Of a stretch of 43,827 nucleotides of DNA, positions 42,316 to 43,827 are shown in pieces (position 1 is the first letter of the stretch; each line of letters begins with the position of its first letter). The notes under the pieces were generated by a model. That model did no database searches and was not told the DNA's origin. It saw nothing but the letters and a program-made list of their open reading frames with translations. A program made the position numbers and the translations under genes. The stretch is taken from the NCBI GenBank assembly GCA_028709385.1, contig JAQVXD010000022.1:1-43827 (forward strand), given 5' to 3'. The stretch is from Fermentimonas sp. (GTDB lineage Bacteria; Bacteroidota; Bacteroidia; Bacteroidales; Dysgonomonadaceae).

Positions 42316-42807
42316 ATGGAGAATTCAAAAGAAGATCAATTGTCTGTAGCTATCATTTCCGGCGATATGGATAAAATCATGGCGGTGATGATAATTTCAC
42401 TTGCTGCTGCTGCCATGGATACCAAGGTGAAACTGTTTTTTTCGTTCTGGGCTATCGGAGCCCTGCGCGATCCAAAGAAAAAAGCTAAAGGGAAGAATTT
42501 TATTTCAAAAATGTTTGGAATGATGTTGCCAAAAGGGAAAAATAAGCTGAAACTCTCAAAATTCAACATGATGGGAATGGGACCGGCAATGATGAAAGGT
42601 CTTATGAAACAGCAGGGAGTGATGTCTCTTGACGAGATGTTTAAGCAGGCAGGAGAACTGGGTGTGGAAATAACCGTTTGCGAAATGACTATGAACCTGA
42701 TGGGATTTAAGAAAGAGGAGATTATTGATTATCCTCACCTGCGTTATGCCGGAGCAGGAACATTTGTTGTAGATGCTGGAGAAAGTGCTATGCAATGGAT
42801 GGTTTAA
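42316..42807 (+). CDS. DsrE2-type (DsrE/F/H-like) sulfur-carrier protein
   Basis: This 163-residue protein of the DsrE_2 group has the opening VAIISGDMDKIMAVMIISLAAAAMD (in pieces: VAIISGDMDKIM and AAAMDTKVKLFFSFWAIGAL), a Met/Lys-rich middle (about 55-105) and the conserved cysteine in EITVCEMTMNLMG (Cys122). Proteins of this group carry sulfane sulfur on that cysteine and pass it to TusA, as shown for DsrE homologues in sulfur oxidisers. It is first in an operon with tusA 42 bp downstream. A hydrophobic N-terminal helix may associate with the membrane. The direction of sulfur flow here is unknown. Confidence 0.87.
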   Translation: MENSKEDQLSVAIISGDMDKIMAVMIISLAAAAMDTKVKLFFSFWAIGALRDPKKKAKGKNFISKMFGMMLPKGKNKLKLSKFNMMGMGPAMMKGLMKQQGVMSLDEMFKQAGELGVEITVCEMTMNLMGFKKEEIIDYPHLRYAGAGTFVVDAGESAMQWMV

Positions 42808-42849
42808 AAACAATTAGATTAAAATTATAATAAACTAAACTTTACAACT

Positions 42850-43101
42850 ATGACTACAGAAGAATTAAAGAAAATTACCGTTTCAAAATCAGTTGACGCC
42901 CGCGGAACAGCGTGTCCAGGACCACTGCTGGAAGCTAAAAAAGCTATTGGAACCATCGGTTCGGGTGATATAATGGAAATTCTTTCGGCAGATGAAGGTA
43001 CTAAATCGGATATCCCTAAATGGTGCGGAAAGCAGGGCCATGAGTATCTTGGCGCTTTGGAAGAAAACGGATATTTTAAAGTGTATATGAAGAAAAAATG
43101 A
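42850..43101 (+). CDS. tusA: TusA-family sulfur carrier protein
   Basis: This 83-residue protein has the SirA/TusA core DARGTACPGPLLEAKKAI, with the persulfide-carrying Cys22 in CPGP. The usual beta-alpha-beta-alpha order follows, with a second cysteine (59, in WCGKQGHEY). The pairing with a DsrE2 protein is the standard sulfur relay of Dsr and sHdr systems. It overlaps the next gene by four bases (ATGA). Confidence 0.92.
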   Translation: MTTEELKKITVSKSVDARGTACPGPLLEAKKAIGTIGSGDIMEILSADEGTKSDIPKWCGKQGHEYLGALEENGYFKVYMKKK

Positions 43102-43514
43102 CAGGCAACTTTAATAAGAGTGCAAAAATTCTTGTCTTTTCGACAGAGAAGATTTCAGATCCGGCTATTGATATGGCCGGACTGCTGAAATTGCATTATC
43201 CGCCTACCGTCTACACTATTACACTTCCTTGCTCAAGTGGTATTAAGCCGGGCTGGATTCTTCATGCCTTTGAAAAGGGGTTCGATGGTGTTTTTATCGC
43301 AGCTGACGGGAGTGACTGTGTTTACGGAGAGACTTGTACCGAGAAAACAGGTAATTTGGTATCGGCTGCGCATGAACAGATGAAAGCAAGAGATATTGAA
43401 CCAGCACGTCTGCGTATGGCAGCTATCTGCTCTGTGTGCAGCGAAGCATTTGTAAAGCAGATTCGCAGTTTTAATGAATACTTGATAAAAACCTTACACG
43501 CACAAGAGATATGA
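43098..43514 (+). CDS. FlpD/MvhD-like hydrogenase iron-sulfur subunit
   Basis: This 138-residue protein matches the MvhD/FlpD family, which accepts electrons and passes them to HdrA. Visible are LPCSSGIKPGWILHAFEKGFDGVFIAA (Cys45 and the GFDGVFIA helix, given here in part), GSDCVYGETC (Cys74, Cys80) and SVCSEAF (Cys111, Cys114). The N-terminal CxxC usually found in MvhD is absent, so the cluster set differs from the archaeal protein. Both ends overlap neighbours by ATGA (with tusA and hdrA), so expression is tightly coupled. The electron donor is not shown in the window. Confidence 0.82.
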   Translation: MTGNFNKSAKILVFSTEKISDPAIDMAGLLKLHYPPTVYTITLPCSSGIKPGWILHAFEKGFDGVFIAADGSDCVYGETCTEKTGNLVSAAHEQMKARDIEPARLRMAAICSVCSEAFVKQIRSFNEYLIKTLHAQEI

Positions 43515-43827
43515 GTAGTGAGATCAAAACAATAAAATATGATGCCCTTGTTGTGGGAGCCGGCATTGCCGGAGGCGAAGCTTCACTTAACCTGGCAAAC
43601 TCAGGATATAAAGTATTGTTGGTTGAGAAAGAGCGTTCCATCGGGGGAAAGATGATATTACTGAGTAAGGTTTTCCCGACACTTGACTGCTCCGCGTGTA
43701 TCACCACTCCTAAAATATCTGAAATAGCACGTTATAAAAATATTACAATCTTCACAGAGAGTGAGGTTACCGATATTTCCAAAAGAGCAGATAATGATTT
43801 TGTTGCACATATCACTAAAAAACCTCG
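43511..43827 (+). CDS. hdrA: HdrA-like FAD/iron-sulfur oxidoreductase, N-terminal part (runs off right edge)
   Basis: The first 105 codons are present. They show the FAD-binding VVGAGIAGGEAS (14-25), VEKERSIGGKM (38-48) and the HdrA-type cluster motif LDCSACITTPKI (58-69, Cys60 and Cys63). This is the start of a heterodisulfide-reductase subunit A homologue, close also to QmoA. HdrA bifurcates or relays electrons between FlpD/MvhD and a partner such as HdrBC. The start overlaps the upstream stop as ATGA. Later domains and any hdrBC genes lie beyond the window. Confidence 0.88.
   Translation, partial: MSSEIKTIKYDALVVGAGIAGGEASLNLANSGYKVLLVEKERSIGGKMILLSKVFPTLDCSACITTPKISEIARYKNITIFTESEVTDISKRADNDFVAHITKKP

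Overview
The window looks like a chromosomal segment of an anaerobic, amino-acid-fermenting member of the Bacteroidales, probably near the Dysgonomonadaceae or Porphyromonadaceae; this placement is inferred from gene content, not from a marker-gene comparison. The supporting signs are a type III glutamine synthetase, an nrfHA-ccs nitrite ammonification operon, ptb-buk, a type IX secretion sorting domain, a Tat-exported Gfo/Idh dehydrogenase, Bacteroidetes-only protein families and promoter-like TAnnTTTG boxes instead of sigma-70 hexamers. The sequence is AT-rich, and most genes lack a clear Shine-Dalgarno sequence.

Layout. 1-3529 (minus): ammonium assimilation, with glnN followed by the start of gltB, which runs off the left edge. 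3777-8157 (minus): nrfH-nrfA-ccsB-ccsA for periplasmic nitrite reduction to ammonium and its haem attachment, with a divergent Crp/Fnr regulator (8299-8985) and a dyad operator between them. 9025-10797: a cytosine-deaminase-like amidohydrolase and an ABM-fold protein. 11038-14215 (plus): phosphate butyryltransferase, butyrate kinase and an uncharacterised ATP-grasp protein in one operon. 14217-18189 (minus): a small Bacteroidetes protein, an M20 dipeptidase, an SMP-30 lactonase and a Gfo/Idh oxidoreductase. 18638-20695: a lipoprotein with a zinc-peptidase HEFGH motif. 20763-25000 (minus): a DevBCA/MacAB-like tripartite exporter with its TolC. 25037-27024 (minus): DUF2200, a metallo-beta-lactamase-fold protein and MnmD. 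27189-29455 (plus): a zinc-type ABC binding protein and ATPase without a permease, then a DUF456 membrane protein. 29485-35693 (minus): asd, a tiny T9SS sorting-domain protein, rnz-queE-queD, a membrane-anchored EEP-fold protein and two rhomboid proteases. 35902-36331 (plus): an HU protein and tRNA-Lys(CTT). 36332-37590: an AT-rich, gene-poor, partly degenerate insert immediately after the tRNA.

The right-hand end (37599-43827) is the most unusual part. A CoA-disulfide/polysulfide reductase with two rhodanese domains faces away from a patatin-Omp85 protein. This is followed by a tight operon of DsrE2-like, TusA-like, FlpD/MvhD-like and HdrA-like proteins that continues past the window. Together these suggest a cytoplasmic persulfide-handling and electron-transfer system: rhodanese, DsrE2 and TusA would relay sulfane sulfur, and FlpD-HdrA would carry electrons. 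The operon is preceded by a perfect Crp-type dyad (TGTGA-N6-TCACA), and the reductase by a near-palindrome of the ArsR/SmtB type. A Crp/Fnr protein in the same window could tie nitrite respiration and sulfur handling together, but that is inference only.
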